From NCBI GenBank assembly GCA_021769625.1, contig JAETSN010000012.1, forward strand, positions 1-64,000: a DNA stretch of 64,000 bases. The letters are read 5' to 3'. Source of the stretch: [Clostridium] symbiosum (GTDB lineage Bacteria; Bacillota; Clostridia; Lachnospirales; Lachnospiraceae). The position numbers and the translations under genes are program-made. Below the pieces are notes generated by a model. That model had not been told where the DNA came from and made no database searches. It worked only from the letters and a program-made list of their open reading frames with translations. Shown here piece by piece: positions 34,281 to 43,628 of the stretch (position 1 is the stretch's first letter; every line of letters starts with the position of its first letter).

Positions 34281-35474
34281 TTATCCTCTATCCGCCATCT
34301 CCTTTTCCTGCCCGATCACCAGTATCGACACCATGAGCAGTACCGGGAAAATGACCGCCGCCAGGATTCCCTTCTTCAAGTCCTCCGAAAACAGCCCCGC
34401 CACATAACCCACCAGCGTAGGCCCGCCGGAACATCCCAGATCGCCGCCTAAAGCCAGCAGCGCAAACATCGCCGTGCCGCCCTTTCTGAGGCGCGCCGAA
34501 GCCTTGCTGAAGGACCCAGGCCACATGATCCCCACGGACAGCCCGCAGATCCCGCAGCCCAGCAAAGACAGCACGGGAGACGGCATCAGAGAGATCATCA
34601 GATAGGAAATAATGCAGAGCCCGCCGCTGCCCAGCATAAACTTATCCAGATCGATCTTATCCCCGAACTTCCCGTAAAATGCTCTCGCCAGCCCCATCAG
34701 CACCGCAAAAGCCATCGGCCCCGCCAGATCCCCCACGGTCTTGCTGACGCCCAGCCCCTTCTCGGCAAAGGTGGATGCCCACTGGCTCACCGCCTGCTCG
34801 CTGGCGCCGGCGCAGACCATCATAATCAGCAATACCCAGAACACCTTTTCCCGGAACAGTTCCGCCATGGACATCCCCTTCTCCCCTTCTTCCATCAAAG
34901 AGGCGATCGGCGTCCTCATAAAAACGATCCCGTTCACAACCGGTATCAGCATCCAGACAAGCGCCAGCGCTTTCCAGTTTTCGATCCCGAACAGCCTGAA
35001 AAACAGTGTGGAGAGCAGGACAACGCCCACATGCCCCCAGCAGTAAAAAGAATGCAGCAGGCTCATCGCCTTTTCCTTGTTGTCGGTGGGACAGCTCTCC
35101 ATGATCGGGCTGATCAGCACCTCGATCAGGCCCCCGCCGACGGCGTACAGCGTCACCGCGATCAAAAGCCCGCCGAAAGCGCCCGGCATGACATCCGGCA
35201 GTATGGTCAGCCCCAACAGCCCCGCCGCCGAAAAAACATTGGCAGCCACGATAGACGCCCTGTAGCCGATCTTATCCACAAAACCGGCGGACAAAAGATC
35301 CACCAGAAGCTGCACGCCGAAATTGAACGTGATCAGCATCGTGATCTGACTGAGCGGAATGTGATAAGTCTTCTCAAAGGTCAAAAACAGCAGCGGCACA
35401 AAATTGTTGACCACCGCTTGCACGATATAGCCGATAAAACAAGCATAGATTGTTTTCTGGTATGTATTTTTCAT
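34281..35474 (-). CDS. Major facilitator superfamily transporter
   Basis: A 397-residue membrane protein with about 12 hydrophobic segments, starting at MKNTYQKTIYACFIGY (GAGGAG upstream). The middle has the sugar/FucP-like phrase SLLHSFYCWGHVGVV. A charged loop (SLMEEGEKGMSMAELFREK) separates the two six-helix halves. Substrate unknown; the nearest relatives by appearance are uncharacterised MFS permeases of gut Clostridia. It has its own terminator and stands alone. Confidence 0.85.
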   Translation of the reverse strand: MKNTYQKTIYACFIGYIVQAVVNNFVPLLFLTFEKTYHIPLSQITMLITFNFGVQLLVDLLSAGFVDKIGYRASIVAANVFSAAGLLGLTILPDVMPGAFGGLLIAVTLYAVGGGLIEVLISPIMESCPTDNKEKAMSLLHSFYCWGHVGVVLLSTLFFRLFGIENWKALALVWMLIPVVNGIVFMRTPIASLMEEGEKGMSMAELFREKVFWVLLIMMVCAGASEQAVSQWASTFAEKGLGVSKTVGDLAGPMAFAVLMGLARAFYGKFGDKIDLDKFMLGSGGLCIISYLMISLMPSPVLSLLGCGICGLSVGIMWPGSFSKASARLRKGGTAMFALLALGGDLGCSGGPTLVGYVAGLFSEDLKKGILAAVIFPVLLMVSILVIGQEKEMADRG

Positions 35475-35614
35475 CCGAAATCTCCTCATTTTGACATATC
35501 CAACATATTATATGACAAATACGTCCCCAACGTTCGACACGTCCTGTACCAAACACACCCATACGCACCGATGCCCATTTTACCACAGTCTCCTTTTATT
35601 ATGCAATATCCAAC

Positions 35615-35658
35615 AAAAAAGTTCCACAGCCTCCCCCCTGGAAAACCATGAAACTTTT
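35615..35658 (-). terminator. Likely terminator after the sugar ABC operon
   Basis: Imperfect stem formed on the minus strand by AAAAGTTTCA and TGGAACTTTT with a T run. It lies 62 bp past the permease stop. Confidence 0.5.
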
Positions 35659-35719
35659 ACAGACAGCGGACCATGTCCCCACATCATACCCGCCGCCGGG
35701 AACCTTGCATAATAAAATT

Positions 35720-36577
35720 TTATCCTTTCACCGCGCCTGCGACCATCCCCTTGATGATCTGTTTGCTGAACGCAAAATACAGGACAACGATGGGCGACAT
35801 GGTGATCAGCATAGCCGCCATCTGCTTCGGATAATCCGACGCGAACTGCCCCTTGAACTGGGTCAGCGCAAGCGGAACCGTCTGCAGGTGCACATCTTTG
35901 ATCAAAACTAACGCGAAAGAAAATTCATTCCAACAGCTGAACACCTGGATGATCGCGATCGTGATCAGGATCGGTTTGCAGATCGGAAGGATAATATTCC
36001 ATAAGGTGTTGGAAAAGCTGCTGCCGTCGATAGCCGCCGCCTCCTCTAAAGATACCGGGATCCCCTTCACATACCCTTCCATCAGGAATACCCCCATCGG
36101 CAGCCCGAAGGAAACATAGGGGAACAGGAGCGTATACCACTGGTTGGATATCCCGCAGTTTCTGAACACCACATAGATCGGAACAAGCAGGGAGTGGATC
36201 GGGATCAGCATGCCCATCAGGAACATCACGTAGAGGATCCTGTTTCCCTTGAAATGAACCCTGGCGAGAATATACCCCACAATAAAGCTGAACAGTACGA
36301 TAAGGATGATGGACAATCCCGTAGTCCTCACGCTGTTCCACATGGATTCGCCCAGATGGTAATCCGAGTTGGTCAAGATACGTATGTAATTCACAAGAGT
36401 CGGCTCTTTGGGAAGCCCCACGATATTGGCGTTAAACGCCCTCTTCTCCTTCAGCGAGGAGTAGATCATCCATATGATCGGGAAAATACAGCTCAGCGAA
36501 AATATGAGCAGTATGCCGTTCATAAAAACAGAGAGTATGGCTTTTTGCACCGGATGCGTCATCTTCTTCTCTTTCAT
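35720..36577 (-). CDS. Carbohydrate ABC transporter permease (MalG type)
   Basis: A 285-residue inner-membrane permease with six hydrophobic segments and the EAAxxDG coupling motif (EEAAAIDGSSFSNTLWNIILP). Ribosome binding site AGGAGG. It starts 2 bp after the MalF-type permease. No ATPase gene is in this operon, so it probably shares a MsmK/UgpC-type ATPase encoded elsewhere, as is common in Firmicutes. Confidence 0.93.
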   Translation of the reverse strand: MKEKKMTHPVQKAILSVFMNGILLIFSLSCIFPIIWMIYSSLKEKRAFNANIVGLPKEPTLVNYIRILTNSDYHLGESMWNSVRTTGLSIILIVLFSFIVGYILARVHFKGNRILYVMFLMGMLIPIHSLLVPIYVVFRNCGISNQWYTLLFPYVSFGLPMGVFLMEGYVKGIPVSLEEAAAIDGSSFSNTLWNIILPICKPILITIAIIQVFSCWNEFSFALVLIKDVHLQTVPLALTQFKGQFASDYPKQMAAMLITMSPIVVLYFAFSKQIIKGMVAGAVKG

Positions 36578-36579
36578 GT

Positions 36580-37473
36580 TCAGGCCTCCTTTTCTCTTGT
36601 GAAGTATTTGATCAGTGCCTGCGAGCCGCCGATCACGATCAGCGACAATACGAAGATGCCTACGGAGATACAGCTTCCGTAACCCATATTACTCTGGTTG
36701 AAGGAAACCTGATAACCGTACATTGCCATAACCATGGAAGCCGTACCGGGACCGCCCTTCGTCATGACGAAGATATTGTCAAAGGCTTTCATATTACCCG
36801 CGATACAGAGCGTGATGCAGACGAGCATCGTATTTTTGATCAGAGGCAGCGTGATATAAAGCGCCCTCTGTATTCCGTTTGCCCCGTCGATCTCCGCGCT
36901 CTCGAAAACTTCCGTATCGATGGAGGAAATGGCGGAAAGCATAATGATCATATAGTAACCGATGAACTGCCAGATCAGCGGGATGGAAACCAAAAGCATA
37001 ACGAGCTTCGGCTCATTCAGCCACACCTTACAGAGATCCTCCCGTCCGATCGCCTTTAAGAACCAGTTCAGCACACCGTACTGGTTATGGTAGATCATGT
37101 TCCAAATCAAACCGATGCAGACCGCGGAGATCGTGCTCGGGAAAAATCCGAAGGTCCTGTGCATGCCTTTTAATTTTACCAGCTTGGAATTGATCATCAT
37201 CACAAGAATGAAGGCGATGCCGATCTGTCCGATGATACAGGCGATGACCAGATAGATATTATGTCCGAACGCCTCCCAGAAGGTTTTGTCATGAAACAGT
37301 GTCACGTAGTTAGTCAGACCGGTAAATGTCTTGACAGGACCGCCCTTCCACTCAAAAAAGCTGTATACAAGCGCTGTGACAAGCGGAACGAACACGGTGA
37401 AGACAAACATGGCAACCGGCACCAGAAGGTACAGCATGATCGTGCTTTTTTTAGGCTTGATAGTATTCAACAT
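36580..37473 (-). CDS. Carbohydrate ABC transporter permease (MalF type)
   Basis: A 297-residue permease with six membrane segments. The coupling loop is ESAEIDGANGIQRALYITLPL. Ribosome binding site AAAAGGGGG. It pairs with the MalG-type permease and the solute-binding protein. Context (cellobiose phosphorylase and beta-mannosidase divergent from the operon) suggests import of beta-1,4 gluco- or manno-oligosaccharides. Confidence 0.93.
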   Translation of the reverse strand: MLNTIKPKKSTIMLYLLVPVAMFVFTVFVPLVTALVYSFFEWKGGPVKTFTGLTNYVTLFHDKTFWEAFGHNIYLVIACIIGQIGIAFILVMMINSKLVKLKGMHRTFGFFPSTISAVCIGLIWNMIYHNQYGVLNWFLKAIGREDLCKVWLNEPKLVMLLVSIPLIWQFIGYYMIIMLSAISSIDTEVFESAEIDGANGIQRALYITLPLIKNTMLVCITLCIAGNMKAFDNIFVMTKGGPGTASMVMAMYGYQVSFNQSNMGYGSCISVGIFVLSLIVIGGSQALIKYFTREKEA

Positions 37474-37632
37474 AGCTTGATCCCCCTTTTGCTCCTTTCT
37501 GTTCTTTTATGGGAAACAAAGCCTCCCATCAGTGAAGCAAGCCGTCCTGCCTGCTGTGACAAAGCAAAACGGCTTGCAGAGATTCATTGCTTATACTCTT
37601 TTACTTCTTCATTACATTCCTGCTCCGGGCGA

Positions 37633-39069
37633 TCAATAGTTTGCTTCGTACGCCGCCTGTGCATTGGCAGCCACTTCCTCCGGTGTCATATCGCCGTTCA
37701 TCAGTGTCTGCAGGTCTGTATTCAGAACATCCCACACTGCGTTTGTGATGTAGGAATCGTAAATCTCGCATGTCTCGGTATCTACATAGGACCAGTTGTA
37801 GAAATCCTGTGTGATCTGATCGAAGGCGCTCAGGTCTACGTCAGCAACCTTCGTCAGGCCGCCCAGCGCATAGTTTTCAGCTACGTAGCTTGCGAATGCA
37901 GGGCCTGTGATGTACTCGGCGAGATCGATCGCTGCCGCCAGCTTATCGGGATCTTCCGCCACAGCCGGGTTGATCGCTATAGCGTAACCGAGGCCGATGT
38001 TCTGAGAGTTCGGAGCTTCCGTTGCGTCTGCGGGCTGAGGAAGAACCGCAAAGCCCATGTTGTTGAATTTCTCTTCGTCGGATTCCTGCAGAGTAGCCCA
38101 GATGTAGGACTCATCCCAGTTGCCGCCGATGAATGCAGCCGCATCGCCGGAGATATAATACTCACGCGCGTCTTCGTTTGTGATCGCGTTGAAGTCCTCG
38201 TTGAAGATATCCGTCTCTGCGAACAGACGCTGTGTCTCTGCCAGTGCCTTTACGAAAGCTTCATCCGTGAATGCCGCGCCGCTCTTTGCCACGAGGCTCA
38301 TGAACCAGTCGGGGCCTGTGTAGCGGTTGCCCAGTGTGGACAGGAAATCGGAGTTTGCCTGCCATTTTCCGCCGTTGCCGAATGCAACCGGGATAATGTT
38401 CTGGCCGTTAAAATATTCTGCTGCTTTCTCCACTTCTTCCCATGTGGACGGGAAAGAATCATAACCTGCCTCTTTCCACATAGCCTTGTCGTAGATCACA
38501 ACCGTACAGGTGCCGCCTGTCAGTGCGGGATAGCCGTAGATCTTGCCGTCAACCGTGAAAGGCGCAAAATATGCTTCGTTGTAATCTGCTGCGTAAGGGG
38601 AAGATTTGATATCTTCCGTCAGGTCGTAAACAAGTCCCTGACCAGCCCAGTCAATCGTGTTCATACCCTGCAGAAGGAATACGTCCGGCAGATCGTTTGC
38701 CGCTGCCAGCGTAGCGATCTGGGTCTTATATTCTGCGTTTGCCAGTACGTTCTGGGTCAGCGTGATGTCGGGATGCGCTTCGTCCCACTGTGCGAGAACC
38801 GTACGGAAACCGTCGGAACCGCCGTTGCCTTCGGATTCTTCCGAGGTGGAGTAATGCATGATCTCCAGTTCGCCCGCATAGGCGAGATCGCTGGATGCTT
38901 CAGCGGGTGCTTCCGCTGCCGCTCCGTCATCTGCTCCCCCGTCTTCCTGTGCCGGAGCTTCTGTCTGCGCACCGTCAGCCGGCGCTTCTTCTGCACTGTT
39001 GCCGCATCCGGCAAGCACGCTTGCTGTCAATACGCCGCAAAGCAATACGCTGAGTAATTTTTTCTTCAT
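37633..39069 (-). CDS. Sugar ABC transporter solute-binding lipoprotein
   Basis: A 478-residue family 1 binding protein. Lipobox VLAGC with C22, followed by a long acidic Ala/Glu-rich linker (~25-62), then the binding fold ([12 protein letters not shown]..., [15 protein letters not shown]). It delivers oligosaccharide to the two permeases. Ribosome binding site GGGAGG. Conserved aromatic residues ([19 protein letters not shown]) would stack on sugar rings. The ligand is inferred from the divergent GH94/GH2 genes. Confidence 0.92.
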   Translation of the reverse strand: MKKKLLSVLLCGVLTASVLAGCGNSAEEAPADGAQTEAPAQEDGGADDGAAAEAPAEASSDLAYAGELEIMHYSTSEESEGNGGSDGFRTVLAQWDEAHPDITLTQNVLANAEYKTQIATLAAANDLPDVFLLQGMNTIDWAGQGLVYDLTEDIKSSPYAADYNEAYFAPFTVDGKIYGYPALTGGTCTVVIYDKAMWKEAGYDSFPSTWEEVEKAAEYFNGQNIIPVAFGNGGKWQANSDFLSTLGNRYTGPDWFMSLVAKSGAAFTDEAFVKALAETQRLFAETDIFNEDFNAITNEDAREYYISGDAAAFIGGNWDESYIWATLQESDEEKFNNMGFAVLPQPADATEAPNSQNIGLGYAIAINPAVAEDPDKLAAAIDLAEYITGPAFASYVAENYALGGLTKVADVDLSAFDQITQDFYNWSYVDTETCEIYDSYITNAVWDVLNTDLQTLMNGDMTPEEVAANAQAAYEANY

Positions 39070-39149
39070 TCTTAAATTCCTCCCTTTCTTTGAATGGATT
39101 TAATTTTGCATCTATTTTCTGAGAAACCATTTCGTTTTCTCTAAATGCC

Positions 39150-40160
39150 TTACAGTTTTTTTACCGATTCCCCCGGAAATACTTTCCCCGGTACAATGAT
39201 CTGTTCCATGATCGTCGTCTTCGGATTCTCGATCAGGCTGATCAGTTTTACCGCCGCTTCCCTGCCCAGCCGTTCCGTATCCTGGATAATGGTCGTCAGC
39301 CTCGGCCTGAAATGCATCGCTATGCCAATCCCGTCGTATCCCGCCACAGAGATATCATCCGGTATCTTCAGTCCCCGTTCGCTGATCGCATTGATCCCGC
39401 CGAAGCAGGAAAAGTCATCCGGATAGACGATGCAGGTGGGCGGCTCCTTCAGATCCAGCAGTTTCTCCGTCTCCGCACAGGTCTCCTTCGTATCGCGGTA
39501 GGGCGCCTCCCTGACATATTCGGGCGGTATGGACAGCCCCAGCTCCTCACAGGTTCTGTAGAAAGAGGAGAGCCTGTTCTGCGTGACCGATGAATCCGCC
39601 CCGTGGATATAGGCGATCCTTCGATGTCCCATATCATAAATATAATGGATCAGATCCCGCATCCCTTTCACATTGTCCGAGACGATCGTGCTCCTGTTAT
39701 GAAACAGGTGGTCGATGGTCACGACCGGTATATTGCTCCTCACCAGTTCCCCCACCTCGGGATCATCGAAATCCACACAGGCGATCACCACGCCGTCAAA
39801 ACCTCTGTATCTGGCATGCTCCAGATAGGACATTTTATTGGGGCGGCTTTTGCAGCTATTGATAAACGTGATGTCATACCCTTTTTCCTCCGCCGCATTT
39901 TTAAATCCGTCCAGCACATGTGCGAAATAATCGTGGGTAAGGCCGCTCCTTCCCTCATCGGCAAAGAGCACGCCCAGATTGTAGGTCCTGTTCGTCTTTA
40001 GTGCCTTGGCGGCGGAATTGGGGAAATATCCCATCTCCTTCGCCGTCTGCCTGACGTACTCCCTGGTCTCTTCCCGGATATCCGGCTGCCCGTTCAGCGC
40101 CTTGCTCACCGTTGCGATGGAAACCCCGCAGGCGATCGAAACATCTTTCATTGATACCAT
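39150..40160 (-). CDS. LacI-family transcriptional regulator
   Basis: A 336-residue regulator from MVSMKDVS, with the HTH at ~4-24 (VSIACGVSIATVSKALNG) and a periplasmic-binding-protein-like sugar domain (GVVIACVDFDDPEV; HRRIAYIHGADSS; DISVAGYDGIG). It is divergent from the GH94 gene, which has a LacI-like operator just after its promoter, and lies directly upstream of the binding-protein gene, so it probably represses both units until the imported sugar is present. Confidence 0.93.
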   Translation of the reverse strand: MVSMKDVSIACGVSIATVSKALNGQPDIREETREYVRQTAKEMGYFPNSAAKALKTNRTYNLGVLFADEGRSGLTHDYFAHVLDGFKNAAEEKGYDITFINSCKSRPNKMSYLEHARYRGFDGVVIACVDFDDPEVGELVRSNIPVVTIDHLFHNRSTIVSDNVKGMRDLIHYIYDMGHRRIAYIHGADSSVTQNRLSSFYRTCEELGLSIPPEYVREAPYRDTKETCAETEKLLDLKEPPTCIVYPDDFSCFGGINAISERGLKIPDDISVAGYDGIGIAMHFRPRLTTIIQDTERLGREAAVKLISLIENPKTTIMEQIIVPGKVFPGESVKKL

Positions 40161-40643
40161 TTCCGCAACACCCCCGTTCTGAAAGCCCGCTTTTTCCCAG
40201 TCCAACATTCCTTCGGAACCCGAAACGACTGCTGCGAAAAATTGTCCGCTTCATTATTCCATATATTGATTGATTCGATTGATTAACATTTTACTTAATT
40301 ATCCGGTGTTTAATTCAAATTAATTGTTTATGTAAATTAAAAACCGTCTTTCCGGGTTTTATTTTCGGAATCACTTAATCGTTTTCGTATTTTCAGTCTA
40401 TACCATACTTCACGATTTTGCAATACCAATTTCAAATTTTTTATGCCATTTTTACATTTTTGGTAATCTTCCACATATTATATATGTTATTTTTATATAT
40501 TTTTACAAATTAATTTTTGTTCTGTTTCAGATAAATTTTATTTTCAATCCTCGGGATTTTCCAGAAAATTACCGCATTTGCGCATTTTGTCCAGAACTTG
40601 TCACTGTTTTTTATATAATAATGTAATTTTGTACAATTTAGTA

Positions 40644-40672
40644 TTGCAATACTTCCATACTTTAGGTATAAT
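40644..40672 (+). promoter_or_regulatory. SigA promoter of the GH94 gene
   Basis: TTGCAA (40644-40649), exactly 17 nt, TATAAT (40667-40672). It is 79 bp upstream of the start codon and close to consensus. Confidence 0.85.
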
Positions 40673-40690
40673 TCGGATTATAAAGCTAAC

Positions 40691-40702
40691 TTAAACGTTT
40701 TC
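40691..40702 (+). promoter_or_regulatory. Candidate LacI-family operator
   Basis: TTAAACGTTTTC, with the central CG and A/T arms typical of LacI/CcpA-like operators. It lies about 10-20 bp past the expected transcription start, where binding would block transcription. It could be bound by the LacI regulator encoded at 39150 or by CcpA. Confidence 0.5.
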
Positions 40703-40750
40703 TGTTTTATATATCTCTCAAAAATCAAGAACTGTAAAGGAGAACATAAT

Positions 40751-43186
40751 ATGAAATTTGGTTACTTTGATGATGCAAACCGGGAATATGTGATCACCAC
40801 CCCGAGGACTCCTCTTCCGTGGATCAACTATCTGGGCTGTCATGATTTTTTCTCTCTGATCTCCAACACCTGCGGCGGCTATTGTTTCTATAAAGACGCG
40901 AAACTGCTCCGCCTGACCCGCTACCGCTATAACAATGTGCCCGCCGATGTGAACGGCAGATATTTCTATATGAAAGACGGCGATACGGTGTGGAATCCGG
41001 GATGGCAGCCTGTGAAGGCCGAACTGGATACCTATGAGTGCCGCCACGGCATCGGCTACAGCCGCTTCATCTCCTCCAAGAAGGACGTCAGGGCGGAACT
41101 CCTCACTTTTGTGCCCATGAATGACACCTGTGAGGTCAGCTCCCTGAAACTTACCAACAGTTCCGATGAAGCTAAAACGCTCTCCCTTTTCTCCTATGTG
41201 GAATGGTGCCTCTGGAACGCGGATGACGACAGCAGAAATTTCCAGCGCAATTACAGCACCGGCGAGGTGGAGGTCGCCGGTTCCGTGATCTTCCATAAAA
41301 CGGAATACAGGGAACGCCGCAATCACTACGCCGTCTATTCCGTCAATTCGGAAATAGATGGTTTTGATACGAGCAGGGAGGCCTTTCTCGGCGCCTACAG
41401 GGGCGCGGACGATCCCATTGCCGTGGAACGGGACGCCTGCTCGAACTCCATCGCCCACGGCTGGTCCCCTGTCGCTTCCCATCACCTGAAGATGACGCTT
41501 GCCCCGGGCGAGACGAGATCTTTTATCTTTGTGCTCGGCTACATAGAAAATCCCGAGGAAGAAAAGTGGGAAGCCCCAGGCATCATCAATAAAAAGCCCG
41601 CCTACGCCATGTTAGAACGCTACCGCACAGATGAGGATGTGCAGAATGCCTTTGAATGCCTGAAGGATTACTGGAGCAATCTGCTGGCAAAATATTCCGT
41701 AAGATCCGCCAACAAAAAAGTGGACCGCATGGTCAATATCTGGAACCAGTACCAGTGTATGGTGACCTTCAACATGTCGCGTTCCGCCTCCTACTATGAA
41801 TCCGGCATCGGCCGCGGCATGGGCTTTCGGGATTCCTGCCAGGACCTTCTGGGCTTCGTACATCTGATCCCGGACCGTGCGAGGGAGCGTATCATCGACA
41901 TCGCCTCCACCCAGTTCGAGGACGGCAGTGCCTACCATCAGTACCAGCCTCTCACGAAAAAGGGAAATGCGGATATCGGAAGCGGCTTTAACGACGATCC
42001 TCTGTGGCTGATCGCCGGGACCAGCGCTTATGTCAGGGAGACCGGCGATCTTTCCATCCTGACGGAGATGGTTCCCTTTGACAACGATGCTTCCAAAGCC
42101 GTGACCCTGATGGAGCATCTGACACGTTCCTTAAACTACATCATTGGCCACAAGGGCCCGCACGGCCTTCCGCTGATCGGCCGTGCCGACTGGAACGACT
42201 GTCTGAACTTAAACTGCTTCTCCGAACATCCCGGGGAATCTTTCCAGACCTTCGGCCCCAGTGAAGGGCCTGTGGCGGAATCCGTCTTCATCGGCGGCAT
42301 GTTCGTAAAGTACGGGGAAGAATACGCCGAACTCTGCGAACTTCTCGGAGATAAGGCGGAGGCCGAAAGAGCCCGCGCGGAAGTCAAAAATATGTATGCC
42401 GCTGTTTTAAAGGACGGCTGGGACGGCGAATGGTTTATCCGCGCCTACGATGCCCACGGAGATAAAGTCGGTTCCGGAGAATGTGAGGAAGGCCAAATCT
42501 ACATAGAACCCCAGGGCTTTTGCTCTCTCGCCGGGATCGGTGTAGAAGAGGGCCTTGCCCAAAAAGCCCTTGACTCCGTGAAGGAAAAATTGGATACTGA
42601 ATACGGCGTGATGATCCTGCAGCCCGCCTACACCAGATATCATCTGGAATTGGGGGAAATTTCCTCTTACCCGCCGGGGTATAAGGAAAACGCAGGTATT
42701 TTCTGCCACAATAATCCCTGGATCTCCATCGCCGAGACCGTGATCGGACGGGGCTCCCGCGCTTTTGAAGTGTACAGGAAAACCTCCCCCGCCTATGTGG
42801 AGGAGATCAGCGAGATCCATAAGACCGAACCCTATGTCTACTCCCAGATGGTGGCCGGCGCCGACGCCGCCATCCCCGGGGAGGCGAAAAACAGCTGGCT
42901 TACGGGTACCGCTGCATGGACCTTTGTCAATATCTCCCAGTACATCCTGGGCGTATATCCCACCCATCAGGGTCTTTCCGTAAACCCCTGCGTTCCCGGA
43001 GATTTCGGTGATTTTGAGATCACCAGAAAATTCCGGGAAGGAGTCTACCATATCAAAGTGGTAAATCCAGGCAAGGTGGAAAAAGGGGTAAAGAGCATTT
43101 CCGTGGACGGGGATGTTGTGGAGGGTACTGTGATTCCCTATGTGAAGGGGAAGGAACACTATGAAGTTACAGTGACCATGGGGTAG
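40751..43186 (+). CDS. GH94 glycoside phosphorylase, cellobiose phosphorylase type
   Basis: An 811-residue GH94 enzyme, the usual length for cellobiose phosphorylase. It starts [15 protein letters not shown] and has an N-terminal beta-sandwich, an (alpha/alpha)6 barrel with the catalytic-region motif [10 protein letters not shown] (~477-486), [12 protein letters not shown] (~355-366) and a C-terminal jelly roll. The family phosphorolyses cellobiose to glucose 1-phosphate and glucose in the cytoplasm, saving one ATP. A cellodextrin or mannosyl-glucose substrate cannot be excluded. Good ribosome binding site (AAAGGAG). First gene of a LacI-controlled unit with beta-mannosidase. Confidence 0.88.
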   Translation: MKFGYFDDANREYVITTPRTPLPWINYLGCHDFFSLISNTCGGYCFYKDAKLLRLTRYRYNNVPADVNGRYFYMKDGDTVWNPGWQPVKAELDTYECRHGIGYSRFISSKKDVRAELLTFVPMNDTCEVSSLKLTNSSDEAKTLSLFSYVEWCLWNADDDSRNFQRNYSTGEVEVAGSVIFHKTEYRERRNHYAVYSVNSEIDGFDTSREAFLGAYRGADDPIAVERDACSNSIAHGWSPVASHHLKMTLAPGETRSFIFVLGYIENPEEEKWEAPGIINKKPAYAMLERYRTDEDVQNAFECLKDYWSNLLAKYSVRSANKKVDRMVNIWNQYQCMVTFNMSRSASYYESGIGRGMGFRDSCQDLLGFVHLIPDRARERIIDIASTQFEDGSAYHQYQPLTKKGNADIGSGFNDDPLWLIAGTSAYVRETGDLSILTEMVPFDNDASKAVTLMEHLTRSLNYIIGHKGPHGLPLIGRADWNDCLNLNCFSEHPGESFQTFGPSEGPVAESVFIGGMFVKYGEEYAELCELLGDKAEAERARAEVKNMYAAVLKDGWDGEWFIRAYDAHGDKVGSGECEEGQIYIEPQGFCSLAGIGVEEGLAQKALDSVKEKLDTEYGVMILQPAYTRYHLELGEISSYPPGYKENAGIFCHNNPWISIAETVIGRGSRAFEVYRKTSPAYVEEISEIHKTEPYVYSQMVAGADAAIPGEAKNSWLTGTAAWTFVNISQYILGVYPTHQGLSVNPCVPGDFGDFEITRKFREGVYHIKVVNPGKVEKGVKSISVDGDVVEGTVIPYVKGKEHYEVTVTMG

Positions 43187-43201
43187 GTTAAACCGGACGC
43201 C

Positions 43202-43383
43202 GTGGGAATCATAAAATCCTCCGTCACCACGCTCTCGCCGGCTCTGTTCTTCAAGAGCCTGTGAAAGAACGCAGCGGACACTAAGCTCGTGAAATACCAT
43301 GTGAAATTTTGCTTTTCAAATTTCACATTGGCTAATGTGCCGGCGTTTTTCAAAGGGTTCCTTGAGGATTTTATGATTCCCAC
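43202..43383. repeat. Interval bounded by a perfect 20-bp inverted repeat
   Basis: 43202-43221 (GTGGGAATCATAAAATCCTC) is the exact reverse complement of 43364-43383. The 182-bp interval includes the palindromic repeat at 43272-43345. The layout is MITE-like, or a large RNA stem in the GH94-GH2 message. Confidence 0.7.
43272..43345 (+). repeat. Dispersed palindromic repeat, copy 2
   Basis: Aligns with the reverse complement of 30646-30706: CAGCGG, CTAAGCTC, then the TGTGAAATTT hairpin, GCTAA and CCGGCG are shared in order. Core stem TGTGAAATTT/AAATTTCACA. Confidence 0.75.
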
Positions 43384-43516
43384 AGCTGGTTAAGGTGCTA
43401 ACTTTTTGACATTAAACACTAATCTCGTAAATGACCTCGTCAAGTGCCGATGCTTTTTAAGGGGTTCCTTGAGGATTATATTATTCTCGCAGCTGGTTAC
43501 GGTGTTAACTTATTGA
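43279..43516 (+). repeat. Two tandem diverged copies of an unknown element
   Basis: Copy A (about 43279-43409) and copy B (about 43416-43516) share, in order, CACTAA.CTCGT, TGCCG, GGGTTCCTTGAGGATT, ATTC.C.CAGCTGGTTA and GGTG.TAACTT. Copy B lacks the central hairpin of A. Identity in the shared right part is roughly four in five bases. No coding frame. Confidence 0.7.
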
Positions 43517-43628
43517 AAACTTGTTGGTATGATGCTGGGCAAAGGGTCTCTGATAGATGAATTACCTTTTTATCCTGGCATTTTGATGTTACTATGAAAT
43601 CAAACTTTAAGAATATGGAGAATTAATC

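Larger units (their letters stand above)
40209..40750. other. Divergent regulatory region between lacI-type gene and GH94
   Basis: No gene. Strongly AT-rich. Holds the GH94 promoter (40644-40672) and operator (40691-40702). A further ACGATTAAG-like site around 40374-40390 and the ATTGATT repeats at 40264-40285 could serve the regulator's own promoter, but I could not assign them with confidence. Confidence 0.6.
43187..43628. other. Repeat-filled gap between GH94 and GH2 genes
   Basis: No gene. It is almost wholly occupied by the repeats listed separately; the last ~100 bp carry only an AT-rich stretch and the GH2 ribosome binding site (ATGGAGAA). No terminator was found, so transcription may continue from GH94 into GH2. 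Confidence 0.6.

Noticed and set aside
35474..35495. TCTCCTCATTT shared between the putative guide end (~10,850) and the MFS gene start
   Set aside because: Eleven bases that are mostly a ribosome-binding-site complement; not evidence of guide targeting.
37261..39057. A 598-codon plus-strand frame opposite the binding-protein and permease genes
   Set aside because: The minus strand encodes clear ABC transporter proteins; codon bias there leaves the opposite strand open. The Cys-rich product resembles nothing.
39121..39141. GAGAAA/TTTCTC inverted repeat upstream of the binding-protein gene as a LacI operator
   Set aside because: Short arms, no central CG like the site at 40691, and no clear promoter beside it; left out as unsupported.
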